Notes: generated by a model not told the origin, from the letters alone. A stretch of 64,000 bases of DNA from Stutzerimonas stutzeri (GCA_002345575.1 DDVX01000003.1:1-64000); one strand, 5' to 3'. Shown: positions 24,654 to 33,724, counted from the stretch's first letter. A program made the numbers and translations.

Positions 24654-25577
24654 TCAGCGCTTCGCTTCTTCGGCAGTTTCATCGCCTGCCATCAGAGGCA
24701 CTGGCTTACGTGGCCAGAGCTGGGCGGCGAGCATGCCGATGAACATCAGTGTGCAGCCGAAATAGCCGCGTAGGCTGAGGCTCTCATCAAGGAACAGCGC
24801 CCCGGCAATCGCCGCGAACACTGCTTCCAGGGAAAGAATGATGGCCGCGTGAGAGGCGATCGCATGTTTCTGCGCGACGACCTGCAGGGTATAGCCGACG
24901 CCAACCGCGAACATGCCGCCATAGATTACTGCCGGCATTGCCAGCCAGATGCCGTTCAGGCTGGTTTCTTCGAACAGGGCTGCAAGTATCAGACTAAGCA
25001 CCGCGCAGGTAACGAACTGCATGAATGCCAGGCGAATGGCGTCGTGGCGGCCGACGAAAAAACTTACCAGCAGTACGTGTACACCCCAGACGAAAGCGCC
25101 GGCCAGCTGCAGCCAGTCGCCCGAGGCCACCGTAAAGTCATCGCCAATACTGAGCAGCGCCATCCCCATGACTGCAAGGGTCGCCCCCAGCCAGGTACCC
25201 ATTCCAGTTCTCTGGCCGATGATCAATCCCAACAAGGGCACGACGATGACATAAAGGCCGGTAATGAAGCCCGAGTTGGTGACGCTGGTGAATAGCAGGC
25301 CGACCTGCTGCAGGTTGATGCCCAGCGTCAGTGCCAGGCCCATGCATAAGCCGCCCAGCAACATGCCGCGTTTGAGGAATGGTTCGTGCTGTGCTGGTCC
25401 GCGGCCCTGACGCAATAATAGCGGCAGCAGTACGAGGGCCCCCAGAGCGAAGCGCAGGCCGGTGAACAGGAACGGACCGATGTTATCCATGCCGACCCGT
25501 TGAGCCACAAAACCGGAACCCCAGATCATGGCGGTGATCAGCATCAGTAAGTCGGCGCGAAGGGCTTGATTGCGCAT
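24654..25577 (-). CDS. DMT-superfamily (EamA) membrane transporter
   Basis: The best start is 25577 (MRNQALRADLLML). About ten hydrophobic segments form two EamA repeats, the first from ~8-145 and the second from ~155-300. Typical motifs are AMIWGSGFVAQRVGMDNIGP, SVTNSGFITGLYVIVVPLLG and AIILSLEAVFAAIAGALFL. EamA proteins export metabolites or amino acids; the substrate cannot be predicted. The C-terminal tail is polar and cytoplasmic. It is transcribed away from erdR with about 240 bases between them, which hold the promoters of both. Confidence 0.85.
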   Translation of the reverse strand: MRNQALRADLLMLITAMIWGSGFVAQRVGMDNIGPFLFTGLRFALGALVLLPLLLRQGRGPAQHEPFLKRGMLLGGLCMGLALTLGINLQQVGLLFTSVTNSGFITGLYVIVVPLLGLIIGQRTGMGTWLGATLAVMGMALLSIGDDFTVASGDWLQLAGAFVWGVHVLLVSFFVGRHDAIRLAFMQFVTCAVLSLILAALFEETSLNGIWLAMPAVIYGGMFAVGVGYTLQVVAQKHAIASHAAIILSLEAVFAAIAGALFLDESLSLRGYFGCTLMFIGMLAAQLWPRKPVPLMAGDETAEEAKR

Positions 25578-25819
25578 GTTTGGACTCGTCGGCAAAAGGC
25601 GCGAACTTTGCCTCAAAACTCCGGACTTGACCACTTATTCGCGGGCCGGCATGCTTGCGCCGCCTGATTTAAAATGCACTCGGTATTCGAATTCTGGGTG
25701 ATGGCGCGATATCATCGGGCTATCACATTTCTGAACTATAATTTCGGGCTTCCCTGAGGTCAGTCTGTTGGATTCGGCTCCGGTCGATGAAAGCGCCAAT
25801 AAAAACTATAGGTCTGCCA

Positions 25820-26470
25820 ATGGCTGCTTACGAAATCCTTATCGCTGATGATCATCCGCTGTTCCGTAGCGCGCTCCAGCAAGCGCTGACGATTGGCTTG
25901 GGCAGTGAGGTGCGGCTCCGCGAAGCAGCCAGCATCGCCGAACTGGAAGCTCTGCTAAATCAAACCGCAGACTGGGATCTGGTCCTGCTGGACCTGAATA
26001 TGCCGGGTGCTTATGGCTTTTCCGGGCTGGTCCTGCTCAGAGGGCAATATCCGCAGGTACCGGTGGTGATGATCTCAGCGCAGGAGGACGCTGCCGTGGT
26101 GGCTCGCTCTCGTGAGTTCGGCGCCAGTGGCTTTATCCCCAAGTCCAGTTCGCTGGAAACCATTCAGGAAGCGGTGCGAGCTGTGCTAGATGGCGACGCC
26201 TGGTGGCCCAGCAACATTCAGGACGTGGCGCATGTCAGTCCCGAGGCCAAGGCGGCCAGTGAAGGCCTTGCCAGCCTCACGCCCCAGCAATTCCGGGTGT
26301 TGACGATGGTTTGTGATGGTCTGCTGAACAAGCAGATCGCCTATGAACTGAATGTCTCCGAGGCAACCATCAAGGCGCATGTGACAGCGATCTTCCGCAA
26401 GCTCGGTGTTCGCACTCGCACCCAGGCAGCGCTGTTGCTGCAGCAGATGGGCTCCATTCCAGCTAGCTGA
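25820..26470 (+). CDS. erdR: LuxR/NarL-type response regulator, ErdR-like
   Basis: The 216-residue protein starts at MAAYEILIADDHPLFRSAL. The receiver domain (1-~125) has the acidic pocket DD at 10-11, the phosphoacceptor Asp at about 58 (LVLLDLNMPG) and Lys near 108 (IPKSSS). A LuxR helix-turn-helix covers ~150-210 (LTPQQFRVLTMVCDGLLNKQ, NVSEATIKAHVTAIFRKLG). It closely resembles ErdR, which in P. aeruginosa and P. putida controls ethanol/acetate metabolism genes, and the location near recA-recX agrees. No histidine kinase is adjacent, as is usual for this regulator. A frame extension to 25787 has no ribosome site. Confidence 0.8.
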   Translation: MAAYEILIADDHPLFRSALQQALTIGLGSEVRLREAASIAELEALLNQTADWDLVLLDLNMPGAYGFSGLVLLRGQYPQVPVVMISAQEDAAVVARSREFGASGFIPKSSSLETIQEAVRAVLDGDAWWPSNIQDVAHVSPEAKAASEGLASLTPQQFRVLTMVCDGLLNKQIAYELNVSEATIKAHVTAIFRKLGVRTRTQAALLLQQMGSIPAS

Positions 26471-26495
26471 TATCGGCCTGCAGTTGTCGGCTTTT

Positions 26496-27422
26496 TCATG
26501 CAATCGTCGGCAGCACGATTTCGTCGCTGCGTCGTATTCCCTCGGTAAGTGCCTGGCATAACTCGGTAAATTCGCGCATGGCGGCTGTCTGGTATTTCTG
26601 CGCATGCCAGATGAAATTGAATTGCCGGGTCAGGTGCAAGTCAGGTGTTTCCAGTGCTACCAAACTTCCGCGTCGGAAGGCGTCGCGTAACGCCAGGCGG
26701 GATATGCAGCTGATTCCCAGCCCTGACTCGACCGCGCGCTTGATTGCTTCTGTATGCTCCAGCTCGAGGCGGATATTGGGTCTGAGCGAGTGGCGGTCAA
26801 GGGCGTGATCGAAGGTCCGGCGAGTGCCTGAGCCCTCTTCACGCAGAATCCAGGCTTCTCGTGACAGGTCGTCAAGAGTGATTACAGCGCGCTCGGCCAA
26901 AGCATGCTGCGGCGCGCAGAACACGACCAGCTCGTCTTCGACCCAGGGCAGTACTTCGATGTCAGGGTGCTGGCAATCACCCTCGATCAAACCTAGATCA
27001 AGTTCATATTGCGCGACTTGCTGAACAATATGCGCAGTGTTCTGAACGTGCAGTTTCACCCGACACTCTGGGTGGCGCTGCATGAAGCTGCCGATCAGCA
27101 AGGTCGCCAGATAATTGCCAATAGTCAGCGTCGCTCCGACATGCAGGGAGCCAAAGCCTGTCTTGCCGGCCAACAAGTCCTCGATGGCCTTGGCCTGGTC
27201 AAGCAGGCTCACTGCTTGCGGCAGCAGTTGGCGGCCCAGCGCGTTGAGCCACAAGCGCTTGCCGGCTCGGTCGAACAATTGGCAACCAGACTGGCGCTCC
27301 AGCTCAGCCAGCGAGGTGCTGGCTGCCGATTGCGAAAGCGCCAGGCTTTGCGCGGCGCGCGAAACGCTTTCCTGTCGGGCAATGGAAACAAAAACCTGTA
27401 GCTGTCTCAAAGTAAAATGCAT
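26496..27422 (-). CDS. finR: LysR-type regulator FinR
   Basis: This 308-residue LysR protein has a winged helix at ~1-60 (LRQLQVFVSIARQESVSRAA, ALSQSAASTSLAELERQ) and a periplasmic-binding-like effector domain. Position and sequence fit FinR, which activates the divergent ferredoxin-NADP+ reductase gene under superoxide stress and sulfur limitation in P. putida. The gene starts 113 bases from fpr, and the shared region holds two inverted repeats. It converges on erdR with only 25 bases between them. Confidence 0.85.
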   Translation of the reverse strand: MHFTLRQLQVFVSIARQESVSRAAQSLALSQSAASTSLAELERQSGCQLFDRAGKRLWLNALGRQLLPQAVSLLDQAKAIEDLLAGKTGFGSLHVGATLTIGNYLATLLIGSFMQRHPECRVKLHVQNTAHIVQQVAQYELDLGLIEGDCQHPDIEVLPWVEDELVVFCAPQHALAERAVITLDDLSREAWILREEGSGTRRTFDHALDRHSLRPNIRLELEHTEAIKRAVESGLGISCISRLALRDAFRRGSLVALETPDLHLTRQFNFIWHAQKYQTAAMREFTELCQALTEGIRRSDEIVLPTIA

Positions 27423-27433
27423 ATCTATATAAC

Positions 27434-27465
27434 CGATAAGGCATATCGTTAATATTCATTTAACG
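27434..27465. promoter_or_regulatory. Two overlapping inverted repeats in the finR-fpr divergent region
   Basis: CGATA-AGGCA-TATCG (27434-27448) and CGTTAA-TATTCAT-TTAACG (27447-27465) are both perfect palindromes and share two bases. LysR regulators bind such dyads (T-N11-A type) in divergent promoters. FinR binding to one or both, controlling fpr and its own gene, is inferred from position. Confidence 0.6.
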
Positions 27466-27534
27466 GATATTAGCCGCCCCGGTAGACTTGGTACAGAACG
27501 ATGCGCCGTCGCGCACTAGAAGGGGTATCCGTAC

Positions 27535-28311
27535 ATGAGCAACCTGAACGTTGAGCGAGTCCTCAGTGTGCATCACTGGAATGACACGTTGTTCAGTTTC
27601 AAGACCACCCGTAACCAGGGGCTGCGTTTCGAAAACGGCCAGTTCGTCATGATCGGTGTGGAGGTTGAAGGGCGTCCGCTGATGCGGGCCTACAGTATCG
27701 CCAGCCCAAATTACGAAGAACATCTTGAATTCTTCAGTATCAAGGTGCCGGATGGGCCGCTTACTTCACGTCTGCAGCATCTCAAGGAAGGCGATTCGTT
27801 GATGGTCAGCCGCAAGCCGACCGGCACGCTGGTACTTGACGACTTGCTGCCGGGCAAGCACCTGTACCTGCTCAGTACAGGCACTGGCCTCGCACCTTTC
27901 ATGAGTGTGATTCAGGATCCGGAAGTCTACGAGCGCTTCGAAAAGGTCGTGCTCGTGCATGGTGTTCGCTATGTCAATGAAGTGGCCTACCGGGACTTCA
28001 TAACCGATCACCTTCCGCAGAACGAGTTCTTCGGCGAGGAGCTGAAGGAAAAACTGATCTATTACCCGACAGTCACGCGCGAGCCCTTCGAGAATCAGGG
28101 CCGGCTGACCGATCTGATGCGTAGTGGCAAGCTGTTCAGCGACATAGGCTTGCCGCCAATCAATCCAGAGGACGACCGCGCGATGATCTGCGGCAGCCCG
28201 AGCATGCTGACCGAAACCAGCGAGGTGCTGAACAGCTTTGGGCTCAAGGCTTCGCCGCGGATGGGCGATCCCGGGCATTACCTGATCGAGCGGGCGTTCG
28301 TGGAAAAATAG
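27535..28311 (+). CDS. fpr: Ferredoxin-NADP+ reductase
   Basis: This 258-residue flavoenzyme moves electrons between NADP(H) and ferredoxin or flavodoxin. The FAD motif RAYS lies at 51-54. The NADP pocket motif STGTGLAPFMS is near 115-125, followed by CGSPSML. The C-terminus AFVEK is typical of the bacterial subclass whose tail caps the flavin. In pseudomonads Fpr supplies reducing power for iron-sulfur repair and heme oxygenase-type reactions and is induced by superoxide through FinR. AAGGGG lies 8 bases before the ATG. A hairpin terminator follows. Confidence 0.93.
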   Translation: MSNLNVERVLSVHHWNDTLFSFKTTRNQGLRFENGQFVMIGVEVEGRPLMRAYSIASPNYEEHLEFFSIKVPDGPLTSRLQHLKEGDSLMVSRKPTGTLVLDDLLPGKHLYLLSTGTGLAPFMSVIQDPEVYERFEKVVLVHGVRYVNEVAYRDFITDHLPQNEFFGEELKEKLIYYPTVTREPFENQGRLTDLMRSGKLFSDIGLPPINPEDDRAMICGSPSMLTETSEVLNSFGLKASPRMGDPGHYLIERAFVEK

Positions 28312-28337
28312 CACCTTGCATTAGGGTGAAGAAGGCC

Positions 28338-28366
28338 GGCCGGCGCGATGCGTCCGCCGGCCATTT
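28338..28366. terminator. Hairpin terminator after fpr
   Basis: GGCCGGCG (28338-28345) pairs with CGCCGGCC (28355-28362), followed by ATTTTC. It sits in the gap between fpr and the convergent YchJ-like gene and may serve both. Confidence 0.6.
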
Positions 28367-28861
28367 TCATATATAGGGTGCGCAGCATTTCTTGAACTTC
28401 TGCCTGCTGCCACATGGGCAGGGATCGTTGCGTCCGCCTTTCAGTGCAACGGTTGGGTCGATGAAGTACCAATGGCCGCCATGCTGCACAAACGCCGAGC
28501 GCTCCTGCTGAGCGTGCTCTCCAATCTGGTCATGCCAGCGTGCGGTGAAGGTCACCAGGGCATGTTCCGGTTGTCCGCCAAGTAGCTGGCTGTGTTCCAC
28601 GTCCAGCCCCAGCCAAGTACTGGCGGCGCTCCAGTCGTGCATCGACTGCAGGTCCAGCGAAGCTTGCTGAGCAGGTAGGGTAGTAGCCTTCAGGTAATCG
28701 ATCAGTCCCAGTACATAGGCGCTGTAGCGCGAACGCATCAGCAGCTCTGCGCTGGGCGCGGGCGCTCCGGCGTGATAGCGACCGCAGCAGCCATTGAGTA
28801 GGTCGCCGCTACCGCAAGGGCAGCTGGCATTGCCTGGAGTTTGAGTGTTCATATCATTCAC
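28367..28861 (-). CDS. YchJ-like UPF0225 protein with two SEC-C motifs
   Basis: The 164-residue protein carries a zinc-binding SEC-C motif at each end: CPCGSGDLLNGCCGRYH (about 14-30) and NDPCPCGSRQKFKKCC (about 145-160). Between them is an NTF2-like domain with ELLMRSRYSAYVLGLIDYLK, the UPF0225 signature. Function is unknown; the zinc motif resembles that of SecA and may bind protein or RNA. Two start codons three codons apart are possible (28861 or 28852), neither with a strong ribosome site. Confidence 0.85.
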   Translation of the reverse strand: MNDMNTQTPGNASCPCGSGDLLNGCCGRYHAGAPAPSAELLMRSRYSAYVLGLIDYLKATTLPAQQASLDLQSMHDWSAASTWLGLDVEHSQLLGGQPEHALVTFTARWHDQIGEHAQQERSAFVQHGGHWYFIDPTVALKGGRNDPCPCGSRQKFKKCCAPYI

Positions 28862-29111
28862 TATTATCTGGTTTCGGCGGATGCGGCTCTGGCCTGCACA
28901 TAAACGTTTCGGAACCTGCTACTGCACAACCGAGTCACAGATTCAGTGAGCAAGGCCTGCTCATTGTTTTTGCGGCCTGCGCGTCTCTTTGGAGCCTGTT
29001 TGGCTTAAAGACTAGCGCGGCGGCGCTTGCCGGCCTAGTCTCGTTATAACTGGAGCAGTCTGTGCATCGCTGCATTTGCTCTGGTCGATCTCATACCAGG
29101 AGGCTTTACCG

Positions 29112-29747
29112 ATGAGTAGCTTACGGACAGCAGTACCCGTGATTGTGATGACTACCTTTCTGGCCGGTTGTGCAGGGGTGCAAAAACAGGATTGGCCCAC
29201 CTGTGCCGCAGTCGGTGGTGTCACCGGTGCCGCGCTCGGTGCTATAGAGAGCAGCACCTATGCGGGCTACGGCGCGCTGATCGGTGGTGGTGTGGCGGCA
29301 GCTTATTGCTGGGCCAACGGCACCGAAGAGCAAACCGTTGCGATGGTCGAGACGGTCGAACCCACTCCAGTTGCTGATGAACCCGAGCCGATGGCGGAGC
29401 CGGTGCGTGTCGAGCTCGACGTCAAGTTCGATTTCGATCGCGCCGTGGTCAAGCAGGACAGCATGGGCGACATCCAGGATCTGGCGGACTTCATGAAGCA
29501 GTACGGCCAGACTTCCACTGTTGTTGAAGGCCACACCGACTCGGTAGGTACCGACGCCTATAACCAGCGTCTGTCCGAGCGCCGTGCCAATGCTGTGCGT
29601 GATCTGCTGGTCAATCAGCATGGCCTGGATGCCAGCCGAGTCGACGCAGTCGGCTATGGCGAGTCCCGTCCGGTTGCCGACAACTCGACCGAGGAAGGCC
29701 GCGCCATCAACCGCCGCGTGGAGGCGGAAGTAGAAGCACGCCCGTAA
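29112..29747 (+). CDS. OmpA-family peptidoglycan-associated lipoprotein with glycine zipper
   Basis: The 211-residue protein starts at MSSLRTAV (AGGAGG upstream). A lipoprotein signal ends in LAGC with Cys at 20. A small-residue, Gly/Ala-rich segment (about 30-62) resembles a glycine-zipper membrane hairpin. After an acidic Pro-rich linker, the OmpA_C domain (about 95-205) has VEGHTDSVGTDAYNQRLSER and GYGESRPVADN, which grip the diaminopimelate of peptidoglycan. It likely tethers the outer membrane to the wall. It stands alone, with a strong terminator behind it. Confidence 0.88.
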   Translation: MSSLRTAVPVIVMTTFLAGCAGVQKQDWPTCAAVGGVTGAALGAIESSTYAGYGALIGGGVAAAYCWANGTEEQTVAMVETVEPTPVADEPEPMAEPVRVELDVKFDFDRAVVKQDSMGDIQDLADFMKQYGQTSTVVEGHTDSVGTDAYNQRLSERRANAVRDLLVNQHGLDASRVDAVGYGESRPVADNSTEEGRAINRRVEAEVEARP

Positions 29748-29765
29748 CGGGTTTGTGAGTCACTA

Positions 29766-29791
29766 AGCCGGGCACCTTGCCCGGCTTTTTT
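29766..29791 (+). terminator. Rho-independent terminator after the OmpA-family gene
   Basis: AGCCGGGC-ACCTT-GCCCGGCT followed by a T run: a perfect 8-bp stem 18 bases after the stop codon. Confidence 0.88.
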
Positions 29792-29850
29792 ATGGGCGAC
29801 AAAGAAGCCGTTAGCAAGCTATTGGACGTCGGCCGTTTTTTAACGGCCTG

Positions 29851-30315
29851 TTAGAACAGTGGGCGGGCGCTGGCCAGTGCAATCACCAACAGGCCCAGCA
29901 GCAGATTGATGCCCACCAGCCTGCGGATGCCTCCCAGTGTTGCGCCGCCTTCAGGCCAGTTCTGTGCGGCAATGGCGCGCTTGAGTGCCGGAAGCTGCAG
30001 CATCTGGATGCGCAGGAACAGCGCTAGCATGACCAAGAATAGGCCCGCCATGACATGCACATAACGAGGTGCTGCGGCCAGACTGTCAAAGCGCATATGC
30101 CAGAGGCCGATACCGCTGATCGGCAATATCAGCACTGCAGCCCAGATCCATTGGAAGAAACGCCGAAACACCTCAGCCCAAAGACGCAAGCGTTCAGGCG
30201 GCTGCAATTCAGACACGGCGGCGGGTCGCAACACCATCCAGGCGAAGAACATGCCGCCTACCCAGATCACGGCGGCTAGCACATGCAGCGAGTAGAGCAG
30301 GGCAAACGGGGTCAT
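29851..30315 (-). CDS. CopD-domain integral membrane protein (154 residues)
   Basis: The start at 30315 has GGAGA seven bases upstream. Four hydrophobic helices are visible, beginning FALLYSLHVLAAVIWVGGMF, with histidines in helix 1 and near helix 3 (YVHVMAGLFLVML). This is the CopD-like fold of small four-helix membrane proteins, sometimes heme- or copper-linked. Function is not established; it is not next to any copper gene. It is divergent from dinG, and the intervening ~98 bases hold the LexA box. Confidence 0.72.
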   Translation of the reverse strand: MTPFALLYSLHVLAAVIWVGGMFFAWMVLRPAAVSELQPPERLRLWAEVFRRFFQWIWAAVLILPISGIGLWHMRFDSLAAAPRYVHVMAGLFLVMLALFLRIQMLQLPALKRAIAAQNWPEGGATLGGIRRLVGINLLLGLLVIALASARPLF

Positions 30316-30385
30316 GCAGATCTCCTGTAATGTTTTCAGAGGTTCCCGAAGAGAACGCGCGCTATCATAGCCACCCCTCGAAGTA

Positions 30386-30401
30386 CTGAAAATATATACA
30401 G
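30386..30401. promoter_or_regulatory. LexA (SOS) box upstream of dinG
   Basis: CTGAAAATATATACAG fits the CTG-N10-CAG LexA consensus exactly, with the usual AT-alternating core. It lies 12 bases before the dinG start and just downstream of a TATCAT -10-like element (30363-30368). LexA bound here would block dinG. De-repression needs active RecA filaments, which the recA copy in this window is unlikely to form. Confidence 0.8.
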
Positions 30402-30412
30402 CTCCCACGCCC

Positions 30413-32557
30413 ATGCTCAGCACCGAACTAAAGACCCAGATTCAGGGCGCCTATAGCCGTTTTCTCGAAGCCAAAGGCCTGAAGCCTCGTTACGGCCAGC
30501 GCCTGATGATCGCCGAGGTGGCGAAAGTACTGGGTGCGATCAAGGCTGACGAGGAAGGTCGGCGAGACGGCGAACCGGCTATCGTCGCAGTGGAAGCCGG
30601 GACGGGTACTGGCAAGACGGTGGCTTACAGCCTGGCGGCTATTCCGGCGGCCAAAGCGGCAGGCAAGCGCCTGGTCATCGCAACCGCTACGGTCGCGCTG
30701 CAGGAGCAAATCGTGCACAAGGATTTGCCCGACCTGATACGCAACAGTGGTCTGGATTTCTCCTTCGCGCTTGCCAAAGGGCGCGGTCGCTATCTGTGCC
30801 TGTCCAGGCTCGACGCGCTGTTGCAGGAAGGCCAGGCGCAAAGCGCTACTGCTCAGCTGTTCGAGGAGGAGGGTTTCCGTATCGATGTGGACGAGCGCAG
30901 TCAGAAGCTCTACGGCAGCATGGTCGAGAAGCTCGCCGGCAATCGCTGGGATGGTGACCGCGACAGTTGGTCGGAGGAGCTGGACGACAGTGACTGGGCG
31001 CGACTGACTACCGATCACAGTCAGTGCACCAGCCGCCACTGTCCCAACTTCCAGCAGTGCGCCTTCTACAAGGCACGCGAAGGTATGACCAAAGTCGACG
31101 TCATCGTGACCAATCACGACATGGTGCTGGCCGATCTGGCGCTTGGCGGTGGCGCGGTGTTGCCCGACCCGCGTGACACGCTATATGTCTTTGACGAAGG
31201 CCATCATTTGCCGGACAAAGCCATTGGCCACTTCGCCCATTTCACTCGACTGCGCTCTACCGCTGACTGGCTGGGACAGGTCGAAAAGAACCTGACCAAA
31301 CTGCTTGCTCAGCATCCATTGCCGGGCGACTTGGGGCGATTGATCGAAGCGGTGCCGGAGATTGCCCGCGATCTGCGCAACCAGCAGCAGTTCATGTTCA
31401 GTGCTTGCGAGCAGCTGGCCGATTTTAGGCCTGGCGAAGACATGGAGGGGCGAGAGCGGCCCAGGCATCGGTTCGTTGGTGGCGTAGTACCCGAGCATTT
31501 ACTGGAAATGGGCGCCGAGCTGAAGAAAGGCTTTTCCAGGCTGACCGACCTGTTCACGCGCCTGGCTGATTTACTCAAGGAAGCAATGGACAGCGAGTCT
31601 GGCGTCGGCATCGCCAGTCATCAGGCCGAGGAATGGTATCCACTGTTCGGCAGTCTGCTGACGCGTGCCCAGGGCAACTGGGAGCTGTGGACAGCCTTCA
31701 CCGTCGAGGACCCGGAAGACAGCCCGCCAATGGCTCGCTGGCTGACGCTGGCCGAAGGCGGTGCGCTGTTCGATATCGAGGTCAATGCCAGCCCTATCCT
31801 CGCGGCTGAAACCCTGCGCCGAAATCTGTGGAATGTCTGCTACGGCGCGCTGGTGACCTCCGCGACGCTCACCGCACTGAACAGCTTCGATCGTTATCGC
31901 ATGCGTGCTGGATTGCCGCGTTGCGCGGTAACTGCGGTAGTGCCGAGTCCTTTCCAGCATGCCGATGCCGGTGTGCTGCGGGTGCCTGACCTGCAGGCCG
32001 ATCCGCGGGATGCTGCGGCGCATACAGCGGCAATCATCCGCGAGCTGCCACAATTGGTTGAAGGTTCGCGCGGCACTCTGGTGCTGTTTTCGTCGCGTAA
32101 ACAGATGCAGGATGTATTCGACGGGGTGGAGCGTGACTGGCGCAAACGAGTGCTGATCCAAGGCAACCTGTCCAAGCAGGAAACCCTGAACAAGCACAAG
32201 GCACGCGTGGACGAAGGCAAGGACAGTGTGCTCTTCGGTCTGGCCAGTTTCTCCGAAGGCGTCGATCTGCCTGGTGCCTACTGCGAGCATGTGGTGATCG
32301 CCAAGATTCCCTTTGCTGTCCCGGACGACCCTGTAGAGGCAGCGCTGGCAGAGTGGATCGAGGCGCGTGGTGGCAATCCCTTCATGGAAATCGCGGTGCC
32401 GGATGCCTCGCTGCGCCTGGTGCAGGCCTGCGGGCGTTTGCTGCGTAGCGAAGAAGATCGCGGCACCATTACCCTGCTCGACCGGCGGGTGGTGACCCAG
32501 CGTTATGGCCGGGCCATTCTCAGTGCTCTGCCGCCGTTTCGTCGTGAGATTGACTAG
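30413..32557 (+). CDS. dinG: ATP-dependent DNA helicase DinG
   Basis: This iron-sulfur SF2 helicase (714 residues) unwinds D-loops, R-loops and forked DNA 5' to 3', helping repair and transcription-replication conflicts. Walker A EAGTGTGKT lies at 61-69. The four [4Fe-4S] cysteines are at about 129, 205, 210 and 216 (GRYLC, QCTSRHCPNFQQC). The DEGH box is at 261-264, and late helicase motifs include FASFSEGVDLPG-like LASFSEGVDLPG and LVQACGRLLRSEEDRG. The length matches E. coli DinG. A LexA box lies directly upstream, so it is an SOS gene here as in E. coli. Confidence 0.93.
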   Translation: MLSTELKTQIQGAYSRFLEAKGLKPRYGQRLMIAEVAKVLGAIKADEEGRRDGEPAIVAVEAGTGTGKTVAYSLAAIPAAKAAGKRLVIATATVALQEQIVHKDLPDLIRNSGLDFSFALAKGRGRYLCLSRLDALLQEGQAQSATAQLFEEEGFRIDVDERSQKLYGSMVEKLAGNRWDGDRDSWSEELDDSDWARLTTDHSQCTSRHCPNFQQCAFYKAREGMTKVDVIVTNHDMVLADLALGGGAVLPDPRDTLYVFDEGHHLPDKAIGHFAHFTRLRSTADWLGQVEKNLTKLLAQHPLPGDLGRLIEAVPEIARDLRNQQQFMFSACEQLADFRPGEDMEGRERPRHRFVGGVVPEHLLEMGAELKKGFSRLTDLFTRLADLLKEAMDSESGVGIASHQAEEWYPLFGSLLTRAQGNWELWTAFTVEDPEDSPPMARWLTLAEGGALFDIEVNASPILAAETLRRNLWNVCYGALVTSATLTALNSFDRYRMRAGLPRCAVTAVVPSPFQHADAGVLRVPDLQADPRDAAAHTAAIIRELPQLVEGSRGTLVLFSSRKQMQDVFDGVERDWRKRVLIQGNLSKQETLNKHKARVDEGKDSVLFGLASFSEGVDLPGAYCEHVVIAKIPFAVPDDPVEAALAEWIEARGGNPFMEIAVPDASLRLVQACGRLLRSEEDRGTITLLDRRVVTQRYGRAILSALPPFRREID

Positions 32558-32575
32558 AGAGAGGAGAGACCAGGC

Positions 32576-33724
32576 GTGCAGATTCAAGGCTATTTCGACC
32601 TGCGTTTCGAGGCGCTCAGGGATTGCTTTCAGGAGCTCTTCGAGGCGGGTGGGCAACGAGGCGCGGCGGTTTGCGTGATGGTTGGCGGCGAGACCGTGGC
32701 CGATCTGTGGGCGGGCAGCGCCGACAATACCGGCGAACAGGCCTGGCACAGCGACACCTTGGTCAATCTGTTCTCCTGTACCAAAACTCTGACTGCCGTG
32801 GCAGCAATGCAGCTTGTCGACGAGGGTAGGCTGCAGCTCGATACGCCGGTGGCGCGGCTGTGGCCCGAGTTCGCCGCTAATGGCAAACAGAACATCACCC
32901 TGCGCCAGCTGCTCAGTCATCAGGCTGGTTTGCCGGCAATTCGCCAGCCGCTGCCTGCCGAGGCGCTCTACGACTGGAGCACCATGACCGCTGCACTGGC
33001 TGCCGAGCAGCCATGGTGGACTCCAGGTGACGGCCATGGCTATGCCGCCATCACCTATGGCTGGCTGCTGGGTGAGCTGATTCGTCGCGCCGATGGCCGG
33101 GAGCCGGGCGAGGCGATCATTGCCCGCATCGCACGCCCGCTCGAGCTGGATCTGCATATCGGACTCGATGCCGCCGAGGATCATCGTGTCGCCTACCTGA
33201 CACGGCAGAAGAACAACTTCGGCGATGCGGCCAGTCAACGGTTGCTTAAGGCGTCGATGGGCGACCCGCAATCGTTGACGGCTCGGGCCTTTAGCAATCC
33301 GCCGTCAGTCATGAACAGCGCCAACAAGCCTGAGTGGCGGCGCATGACGCAGCCCGCGGCAAATGGGCATGGCAATGCGCGCTCGCTGGCTGGTTTCTAT
33401 CAGGGGCTTCTGAGTGGCGATTTGCTCGATCCGATGCTGCTCACAGAGATGACGCGCGAGCATAGCGTCGGAGAGGATCGTACTCTTCTGACGCGCACTC
33501 GTTTTGCGCTGGGCTGCTGGCTGGATCAGCCTGAAGTTGCCAATGCTACCTTCGGGATGGGGCCGGGAGCCTTCGGTCATCCAGGGGCGGGGGGCTGTAT
33601 CGGGTTCGCTGATCCACAACGAGAACTGGCTTTTGGATTTGTCACCAATACTCTGGGACCCTACGTATTGATGGACCCTAGGGCGCAGCGACTTGCTCGT
33701 GTGGCAAGTGCCTGCCTGGGCTAA
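32576..33724 (+). CDS. Serine hydrolase of the beta-lactamase/EstB type
   Basis: It starts at GTG 32576 after AGGAGA, 18 bases beyond dinG, and is probably co-transcribed with it. The 382-residue protein has the SxxK nucleophile motif S67-C-T-K70 in LVNLFSCTKTLTAVAAM, a Tyr base near 156 (GYAAITYGWLLGE) and LLSHQAGLP typical of family VIII esterases and penicillin-binding-like hydrolases. There is no signal peptide, so it is probably cytoplasmic. An esterase or amidase is more likely than an antibiotic lactamase; substrate unknown. Confidence 0.8.
   Translation: MQIQGYFDLRFEALRDCFQELFEAGGQRGAAVCVMVGGETVADLWAGSADNTGEQAWHSDTLVNLFSCTKTLTAVAAMQLVDEGRLQLDTPVARLWPEFAANGKQNITLRQLLSHQAGLPAIRQPLPAEALYDWSTMTAALAAEQPWWTPGDGHGYAAITYGWLLGELIRRADGREPGEAIIARIARPLELDLHIGLDAAEDHRVAYLTRQKNNFGDAASQRLLKASMGDPQSLTARAFSNPPSVMNSANKPEWRRMTQPAANGHGNARSLAGFYQGLLSGDLLDPMLLTEMTREHSVGEDRTLLTRTRFALGCWLDQPEVANATFGMGPGAFGHPGAGGCIGFADPQRELAFGFVTNTLGPYVLMDPRAQRLARVASACLG

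Noticed and set aside
31571..33271. Very long minus-strand open frame (566 codons) across dinG and the hydrolase gene
   Set aside because: It is antisense to two clear genes, has no ribosome site and looks like no protein family; open antisense frames are expected in GC-rich DNA.
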